From CAYMEV01 sp964431655 [NCBI: uncultured bacterium] (GTDB lineage: Bacteria > CAYMEV01): a stretch of 7,362 nucleotides of DNA. A model generated the notes under the pieces. That model did no database searches, was not told where the DNA came from, and saw nothing but the letters and a program-made list of their open reading frames with translations. This document shows positions 1-6,924 of this stretch, in pieces. Position 1 is the first letter of the stretch; every line of letters starts with the position of its first letter. A program made the position numbers and the translations under genes. The DNA lies in contig CAYSKJ010000154.1 in the NCBI GenBank assembly GCA_964431655.1, forward strand, positions 1-7,362. Reading direction: 5' to 3'.

Positions 1-224
1 TTTTCAGGCAGTCCTGTCCTGAATCCATTCATATTATATCATGAGTTCTCCCTGAGAATCAAATTATTTTGCGCTATATAACTGACCGGATGTCCCGCTC
101 CCAGCCTTTACAGAAACTGGAATAAAAATATTTCCTCTGATTAAATGGAATTTTTGGAGAAAAAAAACAGCTAAAACCAGGTAATATCAATAAAAACGTG
201 CATGTCAATCACCTGCAGTAAAGT
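1..224. other. Intergenic tail downstream of the metalloprotease gene, with two small inverted repeats
   Basis: No convincing gene lies here. Two perfect short inverted repeats are visible: TTCAGG/CCTGAA at 3-8 and 18-23 (9-nt loop), and TTCTC/GAGAA at 46-50 and 54-58 (3-nt loop). An imperfect CAGGT/ACCTG pairing spans about 179-213. In the minus direction it precedes a run of eight T, but about ten bases separate stem and run, so it is a poor terminator for the gene ending at 225. On the minus strand GGGAG at 48-52 sits five bases before an ATG at 42. That frame stops after two codons, while ATGs at 32 and 28 stay open to the window edge. A gene beginning at the left edge is therefore possible but not supported. 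Confidence 0.4.
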
Positions 225-2018
225 TTATTCATGAAACAGAAAAGCATCATCCAGCCTCAGACTGCCGTGGAGCATGGTGCTGACAGTTAAGGAAACATAC
301 CCTTCTGAATGGGGGGGAGTAATAATCATAATCTCCCTGCTGTTTATAAAATCCACCATTGCCGCCGGGACTTTATCAAACCAGACCCTGGTACCGCTAT
401 CAAAATTAGCCCCTGATATTACAACCAGATCGTTTCCGCCTATATGACCTGAATCAGGCTCTATACGGGATATCTGAACATCATTATGCAAAGAGACTGA
501 ATAAATATAGTTTCTGCTTTCAGGTTCTTCAAGATACTGCAGGTTGTCAATGACCAGAACTACCCGGTCATAGAGACCCGGTTCCGGTAAAACTATATTC
601 ATAATTCCCGGTTTTTGGCTGATTTCACTGCTATATACCTCCCATCCTTCGGTTAGGGGAAACTGACTTTCATGGCAGAGCATTGAATAACCCCATACCT
701 GGTTTTTGGACATATCTCCCTGTATTTTTGCAACAAGGGCTCCAGGGCCGGCTGGTTCAGGGTAAATTTCTATATAATGACTTGCATGAGTCTCCGGGGG
801 AATTTCATTTGAAGAGTTAGGGTTGCCTGTTCCATAAAAGGGTAAGTCCTGATAATTCAGGACCTGATGTGGTTTCGGCTGTCTTACAAATAATTCACCG
901 TCTTCATATCCACTGCCGTCATAGCATTCCTTTACAAGGTAATTCCACCGGGTAAATATCTGATAGCCATCCCGCAGAGTCACTCCAGCAAAGGAAAAAA
1001 GCAGCTCATCAATAATAAAAGGGTAGAACCCTCCTTCCTGGATCGTTGTAATAAGGCCAAGTTCCTCATAAACAGTCCTGAAGAATGTGTCATCATAATC
1101 AACCAGCGCCTCTCTGATAAAGAGAGGCCATATGACATTTGTATATTCAGTCCATCCGTCAAATCGCCATAAGCCGTTAAAGGGTTTGTTCTGCCTTCCC
1201 CCGGTGTAGGAAAGCCATGTATAACCCTCAGGAAAAACCAGTTTTTCCGTATACATAGCTGTATTCTCGTCCCAGGCCCATGAGGAATATGCCATGTAGT
1301 CACAGTAATACGCCATCTGGCATGCATGATAATACTCATGGGCTATGGTGGCACACAGGTCATCTCCTTCGACCCAGCTTGAAATTGCAATATAGCTTAC
1401 AGTCCTTGTAGAATATTCAGCCATATCATTGGAATAATTTTCAGGCATAGTATAACCGTAATATTCTGGATAATTTTCAATATATACATCGTATATATCC
1501 TGTCCGCCCCCCATATCCCCGTCAGAAGGCGGAAGAATGTAACCCAGCTGGTTATGGTAGATATCCCAGGAATATTCAAAATATTCAGCCATAAGCTCTA
1601 CCTTATCAGGTATTCCGTTATTATTATCATCTTCAGGATCCACAGCATGCTGACCCTTCACCGTATAGTGTATATAGAAATTCCCCTGGTCTGAGAGATA
1701 GCGACAAACCTTATTTGAATAAGCAGGTCTTGATTTAATTGACTTGTACCTTAAAATGTACTCGAGAGGTGCTGAAAGTAATATTGACTCCGCTTCCTTA
1801 ATAAGACCCGTGGCACACATAAATCTTCTATCTGCATTCTGAACCCTGTATTCCGCAGGGAGCGATTCATAATCCAGAATCAGCATGGTCTGCAGAAGAG
1901 CTTTGTCATATATGTTAATATCCCCGCGTTCATAGGCTTTACAGACAAGATCATAAGAGGAGCCGAAGGCTGTTAAAACGCATATAGAATATACAGATAC
2001 TATATAAAACCAGCGCAT
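225..2018 (-). CDS. Secreted MXAN_6640-like putative zinc metalloprotease with C-terminal IPT/TIG domain
   Basis: This is a 597-residue exported protein, probably a zinc-dependent peptidase acting outside the cytoplasm. Residues 1-20 form a signal peptide. Around 115-190 it has hallmarks I recognise from the MXAN_6640 family of putative metalloproteases: an Asp/Asn-rich, probably calcium-binding DDNNNGIPD stretch (130-138), then EYSWDIYHNQLGY and a Gly-rich segment before DIYDVYI. The zinc motif HEYYH is at 227-231, with H227 and H231 as ligands and E228 as catalytic base. The WDENTAMYTE segment (249-258) resembles the gluzincin third-ligand helix, making E251 the candidate ligand. Residues about 410-510 look like a beta-sandwich, and about 516-597 fit an IPT/TIG immunoglobulin-like fold. 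The start is supported by AAAGGAG at 2029-2035, ten bases upstream. It is divergent from the cysteine protease gene. Substrate is unknown and activity is inferred. Confidence 0.85.
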   Translation of the reverse strand: MRWFYIVSVYSICVLTAFGSSYDLVCKAYERGDINIYDKALLQTMLILDYESLPAEYRVQNADRRFMCATGLIKEAESILLSAPLEYILRYKSIKSRPAYSNKVCRYLSDQGNFYIHYTVKGQHAVDPEDDNNNGIPDKVELMAEYFEYSWDIYHNQLGYILPPSDGDMGGGQDIYDVYIENYPEYYGYTMPENYSNDMAEYSTRTVSYIAISSWVEGDDLCATIAHEYYHACQMAYYCDYMAYSSWAWDENTAMYTEKLVFPEGYTWLSYTGGRQNKPFNGLWRFDGWTEYTNVIWPLFIREALVDYDDTFFRTVYEELGLITTIQEGGFYPFIIDELLFSFAGVTLRDGYQIFTRWNYLVKECYDGSGYEDGELFVRQPKPHQVLNYQDLPFYGTGNPNSSNEIPPETHASHYIEIYPEPAGPGALVAKIQGDMSKNQVWGYSMLCHESQFPLTEGWEVYSSEISQKPGIMNIVLPEPGLYDRVVLVIDNLQYLEEPESRNYIYSVSLHNDVQISRIEPDSGHIGGNDLVVISGANFDSGTRVWFDKVPAAMVDFINSREIMIITPPHSEGYVSLTVSTMLHGSLRLDDAFLFHE

Positions 2019-2028
2019 CTAATAAAAT

Positions 2029-2078
2029 CTCCTTTGATAAATAAGGTAAATTATCTCCCAATTTTCACTCTGATACAA
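2029..2078 (-). promoter_or_regulatory. Candidate sigma70-type promoter and RBS of the metalloprotease gene
   Basis: Reading the minus strand, TTGTAT (2073-2078) is followed after exactly 17 bases by GATAAT (2050-2055). The -10 matches the consensus at five of six positions and the -35 at three. Transcription would begin near 2043, giving a leader of about 25 nt that contains the AAAGGAG ribosome binding site (2029-2035). The geometry is good, but the region is AT-rich and the call is by eye only. Confidence 0.45.
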
Positions 2079-2176
2079 GAATATTTATTCCTTTTCTGCA
2101 GTTACCACTTTAAAGCATATTGATTTCCAAATAGCATTCCCATCAGCAACCGATTGAAATGACTGTTTTTATATGC

Positions 2177-2226
2177 TTAATACCAGAACTGTGATAATAT
2201 AATAAAACAATATAAAAAAACGGGAG
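2177..2226 (+). promoter_or_regulatory. Candidate promoter and RBS of the C10 protease gene
   Basis: A perfect TATAAT lies at 2198-2203. Transcription would start near 2210, leaving a leader of about 26 nt, much like the divergent gene. The -35 is weak: TTAATA at 2177-2182 with a short 15-base spacer. An alternative is TTGAAA at 2154-2159 with a 17-base spacer to TTAATA acting as the -10. The ribosome binding site GGGAG (2222-2226) is nine bases before the ATG at 2236 and fixes the start. Confidence 0.4.
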
Positions 2227-2235
2227 AATAAGTCC

Positions 2236-3798
2236 ATGAAACCTGTAAAATATATCCTTTTCACAATCATTTTTTTATCATTTGTTTTCAGTTCATCATC
2301 AGCACCTGTTGATATTTATACAGCTGAAACAGCCGGCTATAACTGGCTTGTCCAGCAGTACAGCATCAGGGGGATTTCATTTGAGATTTCTCCCTTTAAC
2401 AGTTTTATCTATATTATAAAAGGCAATAATGTTTTTTATATCTTCAATTATGAGCCTGAAGGCTGGGTGATAGTATCAGCAGAAGATACAGTCTATCCTA
2501 TTATCGCTTATAATACAAAAGGATATCTTGATCTGAATTTGATAAAGGGGAATGTGGCGGGGTTTTTAAATCTGCATGCAGATTCCATAATCAAAGCCCG
2601 GGGAAAGAGCAAACCCCTGAAAGAGACCGCAGTAAACTGGGATGACCTGCTTGACAACAGTTTTGATTCAAAACTGACAAATAAGGCCGTAGAGCCCTTA
2701 TTGTCATCAAACTGGGACCAGGACAGCCCATGGAACAATATGTGTCCTGAGGACTCTTCTGGACCAGGGGGCCATGTTTATGCCGGATGTGTTGCTGTAG
2801 CCATGTCCCAGATCATGAGGTACTGGCAGCACCCTGCCCAGGGAACCGGATTTCACTCCTATTATCATTATACCTACGGCAATATATCTGCAAATTTTGG
2901 AAATACTACCTATGACTGGCAGGATATGCCCTACCTGTATGCCACCTCATCCTCCCAGGAACTGCTGTTTCACGCAGGAGTATCGGTAAATATGAACTAT
3001 GGACCCAATGGTTCCGGAGCTTCCTCTGAAAGTGTCCCATCAGCCATGAAAGCATACTTTGGATACAGCGAGTCAGCACAATACCTTTACAGGCAGGATT
3101 ACAGCGATACAGCATGGAAAAGCCTCCTCAAAAACCAGCTTGACAGCCAGAAGCCTGTGTATTACAGGGGTTCCGAGACCTATGGCCATGCCTTTGTATG
3201 CGACGGCTATGACAGCAGTGACTTTTTCCATTTCAACTGGGGCTGGAGCGGGTATGCTGACGGATATTATAACATCGACAATCTTAATCCCGGCGGTCAT
3301 AATTTTTCCTACTATCAGGCCGCAATAAAGGATCTCGTCCCTGAAGTAACAGAGCAGTCAAACACGCCGGTATTCCGATTTTTCAACACAGTCAGGGGAG
3401 GCCACCTCTACACCATAAGCAATGATGAAAGGGATTCGGTAATGCAGCTTCCCCAATGGAACTACGAAGGCATATCATTTGAGGTCTTTGAAACCCAAGA
3501 GCCCGCCACTGTGGCTGTATACCGCTTCTTCAATACCAATACCGGCATACACCTCTATACCATAAGCGAGGATGAAAGGGATGCGGTAATGCAGCTTCCT
3601 CAATGGAACTATGAGGGCTCCAAGTTCTGGGTATACAGCACCCAGTATCCCGGATCCATACCGGTATTCAGGTTTTTTAATCATTCCAGGGGAGGTCATC
3701 TTTATACCGTAAGCGAGTATGAAAGGGATAATGTAATGCAGCTTCCCCAATGGAACTATGAAGGTATCTGCTTTTATGTCCTGCCTTCGGGGCGGTAA
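2236..3798 (+). CDS. Secreted C10-family (streptopain-like) cysteine protease with three C-terminal DUF5648-like repeats
   Basis: This 520-residue preproenzyme should be exported and self-processed to a papain-fold protease, as known for SpeB and Prevotella interpain. Residues 1-23 are a signal peptide. Residues about 24-155 are the propeptide, with a GWVIVSAED segment (76-84) typical of the family. The catalytic domain spans about 156-368: oxyanion candidate Q162 in NWDQDSPWNNMCP, nucleophile C185 in AGCVAVAMSQIMRYW, catalytic H318 in YGHAFVCDGYD, and the HFNWGWSGYADGYY block (332-345). All key residues are present, so it is probably active. Residues 378-520 hold three 49-residue repeats (RFFN, G-HLYT, ERD, VMQLPQWNYEG) that resemble DUF5648. 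Other C10 enzymes often end in sorting or Ig-like domains, so these may anchor or target the enzyme. The start is set by GGGAG nine bases upstream. It is convergent with the gene ending at 3938. Confidence 0.93.
   Translation: MKPVKYILFTIIFLSFVFSSSSAPVDIYTAETAGYNWLVQQYSIRGISFEISPFNSFIYIIKGNNVFYIFNYEPEGWVIVSAEDTVYPIIAYNTKGYLDLNLIKGNVAGFLNLHADSIIKARGKSKPLKETAVNWDDLLDNSFDSKLTNKAVEPLLSSNWDQDSPWNNMCPEDSSGPGGHVYAGCVAVAMSQIMRYWQHPAQGTGFHSYYHYTYGNISANFGNTTYDWQDMPYLYATSSSQELLFHAGVSVNMNYGPNGSGASSESVPSAMKAYFGYSESAQYLYRQDYSDTAWKSLLKNQLDSQKPVYYRGSETYGHAFVCDGYDSSDFFHFNWGWSGYADGYYNIDNLNPGGHNFSYYQAAIKDLVPEVTEQSNTPVFRFFNTVRGGHLYTISNDERDSVMQLPQWNYEGISFEVFETQEPATVAVYRFFNTNTGIHLYTISEDERDAVMQLPQWNYEGSKFWVYSTQYPGSIPVFRFFNHSRGGHLYTVSEYERDNVMQLPQWNYEGICFYVLPSGR
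3367..3795 (+). repeat. Three tandem 147-bp coding repeats (DUF5648-like units)
   Basis: The units begin at 3367, 3514 and 3661, and the last is slightly short because the gene ends. An 11-residue core, VMQLPQWNYEG, is identical in all three (3439-3471, 3586-3618, 3733-3765). Those 33-base blocks differ from one another at only two or three synonymous positions. Flanking parts of each unit are more divergent, for example NTVRGG, NTNTGI and NHSRGG after RFF. The pattern points to recent tandem duplication or gene conversion combined with selection on the core. Confidence 0.93.
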
Positions 3799-3803
3799 TT
3801 TTT
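3781..3803 (+). terminator. Putative intrinsic terminator overlapping the protease stop codon
   Basis: CTGCC (3781-3785) can pair with GGCGG (3791-3795) around a TTCGG loop, with one G-T wobble. Shifted by one base, the loop becomes the very stable C(UUCG)G tetraloop with a bulged G. Three bases later a run of five T (3799-3803) follows. The stem uses the last codons of the protease gene. The stem is short, so efficiency is uncertain. Confidence 0.45.
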
Positions 3804-3865
3804 ACACACTCTCTTCCTGAAATAAACTGCTTTTTTTGGCAGAGTAACCGCCTGCTCTCCCATAT

Positions 3866-3881
3866 CTCTGCCGATGCAGAG
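3866..3881. other. Perfect 6-bp hairpin between convergent genes
   Basis: CTCTGC and GCAGAG flank a CGAT loop in the 139-bp gap between the convergent genes ending at 3798 and 3938. No T-run follows closely on either strand, so it is not a classical intrinsic terminator. It could stabilise mRNA 3' ends or be chance. Confidence 0.35.
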
Positions 3882-3937
3882 CCACTGGCATTTCTGCGCC
3901 GTACTTTTTGTGTTCAGGATGGGAACAGAAGCTCCTA

Positions 3938-5800
3938 TTATAAAGTGATATCAATAGTCTTTTCGATGTTTCTTTCATCGGGTTCAAAGCTGAGATTTCC
4001 CTCATATTCCAGCCGGCCCTCATGGTATATCCTTATTATATAGTACGGAAGAGGAATCAAGCGGTCTGAATGATAGGTCAAAATCCCGCCATTTTCATAA
4101 TACAGCTGCAAAGGCTTCTTGCACCTGTTGAATATAAGATATACTTCGATATTCTCTTTTTCCCTGGAAGTAATAAGATTTACATTAAGCATGTTTCCAT
4201 CAGAAATAATAAAGGTTTTATTTTCTTTATCCAGTTCTACCTTTGGATAAAAAGTAAACACATAAGAATCATGCAATAAAAAGATATCATATTCGTCTTT
4301 GACCAGGCAGGAACTGTCCCCAGCATGAAAACCTCCGTCTTTATCTGTAACAAAGCTCATAACTGATGTGCTCTTAAGCAGGTTAAGAAAATAAGAATAA
4401 TGTCCTGGGTCTTCAGGCCCCTGGCATGTCAGCCTTGCCATGTACAACATAAATAGGCCGGGATTTGAGATATAAACCCTGGTATCCGATAACGGTTCGC
4501 CCCTTAAATTCACAACATTTCCAGAAAGTTTGATACCTTTCTCGAAGTAAACATCACCCAAGTCAAAGATAACCGGACCTTTCCGTAATTCTTGAATATC
4601 CTTTTCATCAAAATGGTGTCTGTGGTTAAGCTGAGTACCATCCCTGCTGAGAAAAAGATCACAATAAAGCTTTTCATCCCTGATATTTTCCACATCATAA
4701 TCAGGATAGTGAACATAGGGTTGTACCGGCAGGAAGAAATTACCAGAATCATCTGTGTCAGTGGTTATATAGCCACCAGTGGCCTGGTCAACTCCAATAT
4801 TGGATTCAGTATAGTCATAAGCATAATGCAGTTTGCCCTTCAGCTTTTTGGGAAAATCAATATCATTATTAGCCACTCTCCCGCAGATACCCATCTCTTC
4901 CTCAAAATAAAGATCTATTGGGTCTTCAGATACAAACAGATCATGGAATAACAATTCCGAACCTGTCTGAGGATGATTGCAGGCAATGCAAAATCTCTCC
5001 GGAACAAGTTTTTCCGGAACTGAAAATATAAATCTGCTATTAAATACCGATCCTTTTACCGAGGTCTTATTAAGCTGACCGTTTTCAGAATAGTATAACT
5101 CCGGACTACCCATAATTTTAGGCTTTGCGGATGAGTTGAGGAATTTAAAAGAACCGTATAGAGTGTTTTTTTCAATAATGTAAACAGGATTCTCATATAT
5201 AATATTTCCGTCATAACCGCATATAGGAGCTTCCGTGAAATCTTCCTGGGATGAGAACACTATCTCTTTATAATAAATATCAGGGCCTTCAACTGTTATT
5301 TTATATTGATAGGCTGGATTTAAGTTTTGAAGTAATATCTCACCATTCTTATCAGGTTTTGTATTATAAAGATGAATATAGTCATACATTTCCGGGATAA
5401 AACATGAGATACCCACATCAGCCTTTTCTATAGGAAAGCCCAGCCAATCTAAAACAGCAAAACTTACAGAATTAATACCGAAACTGACACCTATATCATT
5501 ATCCTGCTTTTCAAATGCCTTATAAAATACTGCCTGCCCCTGTGTTGCCACCAGTATCCCTTTCTCAAATGCTGAAGGATCAAAGCCGGGGATCTCTTTG
5601 TCCTTATAATCACCAGGCTTTATGGTATTCTGCCATTCTGTCTGCCAGGTTTTATCAGTGCTGTTGAAAAGATATAAATGCAAATTAAGATCATTCTTTA
5701 CATCTACAGACTCATCAAAGATATATACCCTGGCCTGGGAAGAGGATGGAACTGCAAAAACCATAATTATTGCAAGGACAGCTATTATTATATATTTCAT
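3938..5800 (-). CDS. Exported protein of unknown function with about three CarboxypepD_reg-like segments
   Basis: This 620-residue protein has a clear signal peptide (1-23, cleavage probably after SQA). I do not recognise a named family for the whole protein. Three stretches resemble carboxypeptidase-regulatory-like (transthyretin-type) beta-sandwich units. The first is about 110-183 (LDWLGFPIEKADVGI, then DKNGEILLQNL and YKITVEGP). The second is about 302-360 (GICGRV, then TDTDDSGNFFLPV). The third is about 422-515 (KLSGNVVNLRGEPLSDTRVY, then TDKDGGFHAG and YDIFLLHD). No catalytic motif, transmembrane anchor after the signal, or sorting domain is evident, so an adhesive, scaffold or ligand-binding role is plausible but inferred. 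The start is supported by GGAG at 5806-5809, five bases upstream, inside the preceding gene. The ATG overlaps that gene's TGA, so translation is probably coupled. It is last in a leftward operon. Confidence 0.82.
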   Translation of the reverse strand: MKYIIIAVLAIIMVFAVPSSSQARVYIFDESVDVKNDLNLHLYLFNSTDKTWQTEWQNTIKPGDYKDKEIPGFDPSAFEKGILVATQGQAVFYKAFEKQDNDIGVSFGINSVSFAVLDWLGFPIEKADVGISCFIPEMYDYIHLYNTKPDKNGEILLQNLNPAYQYKITVEGPDIYYKEIVFSSQEDFTEAPICGYDGNIIYENPVYIIEKNTLYGSFKFLNSSAKPKIMGSPELYYSENGQLNKTSVKGSVFNSRFIFSVPEKLVPERFCIACNHPQTGSELLFHDLFVSEDPIDLYFEEEMGICGRVANNDIDFPKKLKGKLHYAYDYTESNIGVDQATGGYITTDTDDSGNFFLPVQPYVHYPDYDVENIRDEKLYCDLFLSRDGTQLNHRHHFDEKDIQELRKGPVIFDLGDVYFEKGIKLSGNVVNLRGEPLSDTRVYISNPGLFMLYMARLTCQGPEDPGHYSYFLNLLKSTSVMSFVTDKDGGFHAGDSSCLVKDEYDIFLLHDSYVFTFYPKVELDKENKTFIISDGNMLNVNLITSREKENIEVYLIFNRCKKPLQLYYENGGILTYHSDRLIPLPYYIIRIYHEGRLEYEGNLSFEPDERNIEKTIDITL

Positions 5801-5809
5801 CTTATCTCC
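5797..5809 (-). promoter_or_regulatory. Translational coupling site (ATGA overlap with internal RBS)
   Basis: On the minus strand the upstream gene ends ATG GAG ATA AGA TGA. The GGAG inside its last codons (5806-5809) serves as Shine-Dalgarno for the downstream ATG at 5798-5800, which shares bases with the TGA at 5797-5799. This arrangement lets terminating ribosomes reinitiate and usually keeps two proteins at matched levels. Confidence 0.8.
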
Positions 5810-6846
5810 ATCTTTTTCAAAAGAATATTATTTTCTTTATAACAATCCCTTAGAGATACCCATTTATATGACTCACACTGGATTCTGGCAAACTCAGGCT
5901 GATTATCCCTGACAATTTTGCTAATACATTTCCCGATGCTTTCCGGCTTTTCCTTATCCCTGAAGTAATCTACAATATATCTGTATTTACGGAAAGAGGA
6001 ATACTCGGCCATTCTTTCTACATACATTTCACCGGGACTGCGATGCCAGATATACAATTCTGTATCTGCATCCAATCTGTTTTCCATATATAAGGCCAGG
6101 TAATCTGTATCCAGGCTAATATTCCTGAAGCTGTTGCAGGATTGACAATCCTCATTCCCTTTTTTTTCAAGAAGCCTGAAGAACGTGCCCGGTGCAAGCA
6201 CCTCATTTTCATTATTTTCACTGAATCTATCCGTAATCAGGTATCCATCAAAGATGATTATGCCATAGGACAGCTTATGGCCATCCTTAAAATTATGCTC
6301 TAGGAGGGTCTCATCAGAAACCCTGAATTCCGATTTAATAAGGCTGTCAGCAGGACTTTTCATAATCTTAACATTAACAGTATTACCCGGATTTTTTTCA
6401 TAGGCCGCAACTCCCGCGTTGACAAAGTCATGAGCTGATACCCAGGGCCTGCCATTATATTCCAGTATAATATCACCTCGATTAGCATTTTCAAACCTTT
6501 CAAATATCACAGGCCAAATATACTTATTCTCAATATCTTTTGAATAAGGATAATATTCCATTATCATGCCTGCCCGGACACATTCAATCTGCAGAGATTC
6601 AATATAAATCTTTTCGTAATCCTTTAACAGGGTCTTGACATTTTTTGCTATTTCCCTTAAATCAAGCCCCAGATATTCATTCAAATCAAAACAGCCTTCA
6701 TTCAGACTCCGAATAACAGGATAAAATTCTTCCTTAAAATTATCAATTATTGCCTGATATTCGCTTTTTATCCCTTCATCAGCAAAAAGCATGATCTGGA
6801 AAAGAAAAACACATAACAGGAATATAATACTTTTTTTATTCCTCAT
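5797..6846 (-). CDS. Exported protein of unknown function with a PDZ-like core
   Basis: The 349-residue product starts with a strong signal peptide (about 1-22, cleavage near FADEG). The only part that resembles a known fold is about 112-162. There GDIILEYNGRPW, a following helix-like HDFVNAGVAAYEKNPG and the strand NTVNVKIMK match the second half of a bacterial PDZ domain as in HtrA/DegP and C-terminal processing proteases. No trypsin-like Ser-His-Asp set, tail-protease Ser-Lys dyad or HExxH motif is visible, so it is probably a binding protein, not a protease. A CQSC pair (234-237) could form a disulfide. The C-terminal third, rich in Tyr, Arg and charged residues, is unrecognised. The start is fixed by AGGGGAG at 6852-6858, five bases before the ATG. 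It overlaps the next gene by 4 bp, so the two products probably act together in the envelope. Confidence 0.8.
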   Translation of the reverse strand: MRNKKSIIFLLCVFLFQIMLFADEGIKSEYQAIIDNFKEEFYPVIRSLNEGCFDLNEYLGLDLREIAKNVKTLLKDYEKIYIESLQIECVRAGMIMEYYPYSKDIENKYIWPVIFERFENANRGDIILEYNGRPWVSAHDFVNAGVAAYEKNPGNTVNVKIMKSPADSLIKSEFRVSDETLLEHNFKDGHKLSYGIIIFDGYLITDRFSENNENEVLAPGTFFRLLEKKGNEDCQSCNSFRNISLDTDYLALYMENRLDADTELYIWHRSPGEMYVERMAEYSSFRKYRYIVDYFRDKEKPESIGKCISKIVRDNQPEFARIQCESYKWVSLRDCYKENNILLKKMEIR

Positions 6847-6851
6847 TAGAA

Positions 6852-6904
6852 CTCCCCTATCATAAACTCTGGTTTTATAATATTTATATTTACAATAAAA
6901 ACAA
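6852..6904 (-). promoter_or_regulatory. Candidate promoter and RBS of the PDZ-like/CarboxypepD_reg-like gene pair
   Basis: In the 78-bp gap after the cysteine-rich gene, TTGTTT (6899-6904) is followed after 16 bases by TATTAT (6877-6882, five of six to consensus) on the minus strand. Start near 6870 would give a leader of about 23 nt that includes the AGGGGAG site (6852-6858). The gap is very AT-rich, so chance matches are likely. The pair could also be read through from the upstream gene, as no terminator is seen between them. Confidence 0.35.
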
Positions 6905-6924
6905 TAAAGTATTAATCCCAGTTA

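Noticed and set aside
3059-3328. Open frame on the plus strand inside the C10 protease gene
   Set aside because: It overlaps the catalytic domain in another frame. Its translation has no recognisable features, while the main frame has all family motifs.
3475-3750. Minus-strand open frame across the tandem repeats
   Set aside because: Its internal repetition merely mirrors the coding repeats of the protease. No start signals support it.
3866-3881. Perfect hairpin as a bidirectional intrinsic terminator
   Set aside because: No T-run follows within a normal distance on either strand, so it is recorded only as a hairpin.
3802-4023. Minus-strand frame filling the convergent gap
   Set aside because: It overlaps the end of the 620-residue gene in another frame and lacks a ribosome binding site or recognisable motif. 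The gap is better described as a 3' region with hairpins.
4592-4951. 119-codon plus-strand frame inside the CarboxypepD_reg-like gene
   Set aside because: It is antisense to a well-supported coding sequence. Its Ile-rich, hydrophobic composition is what the reverse complement of this AT-rich gene would give.
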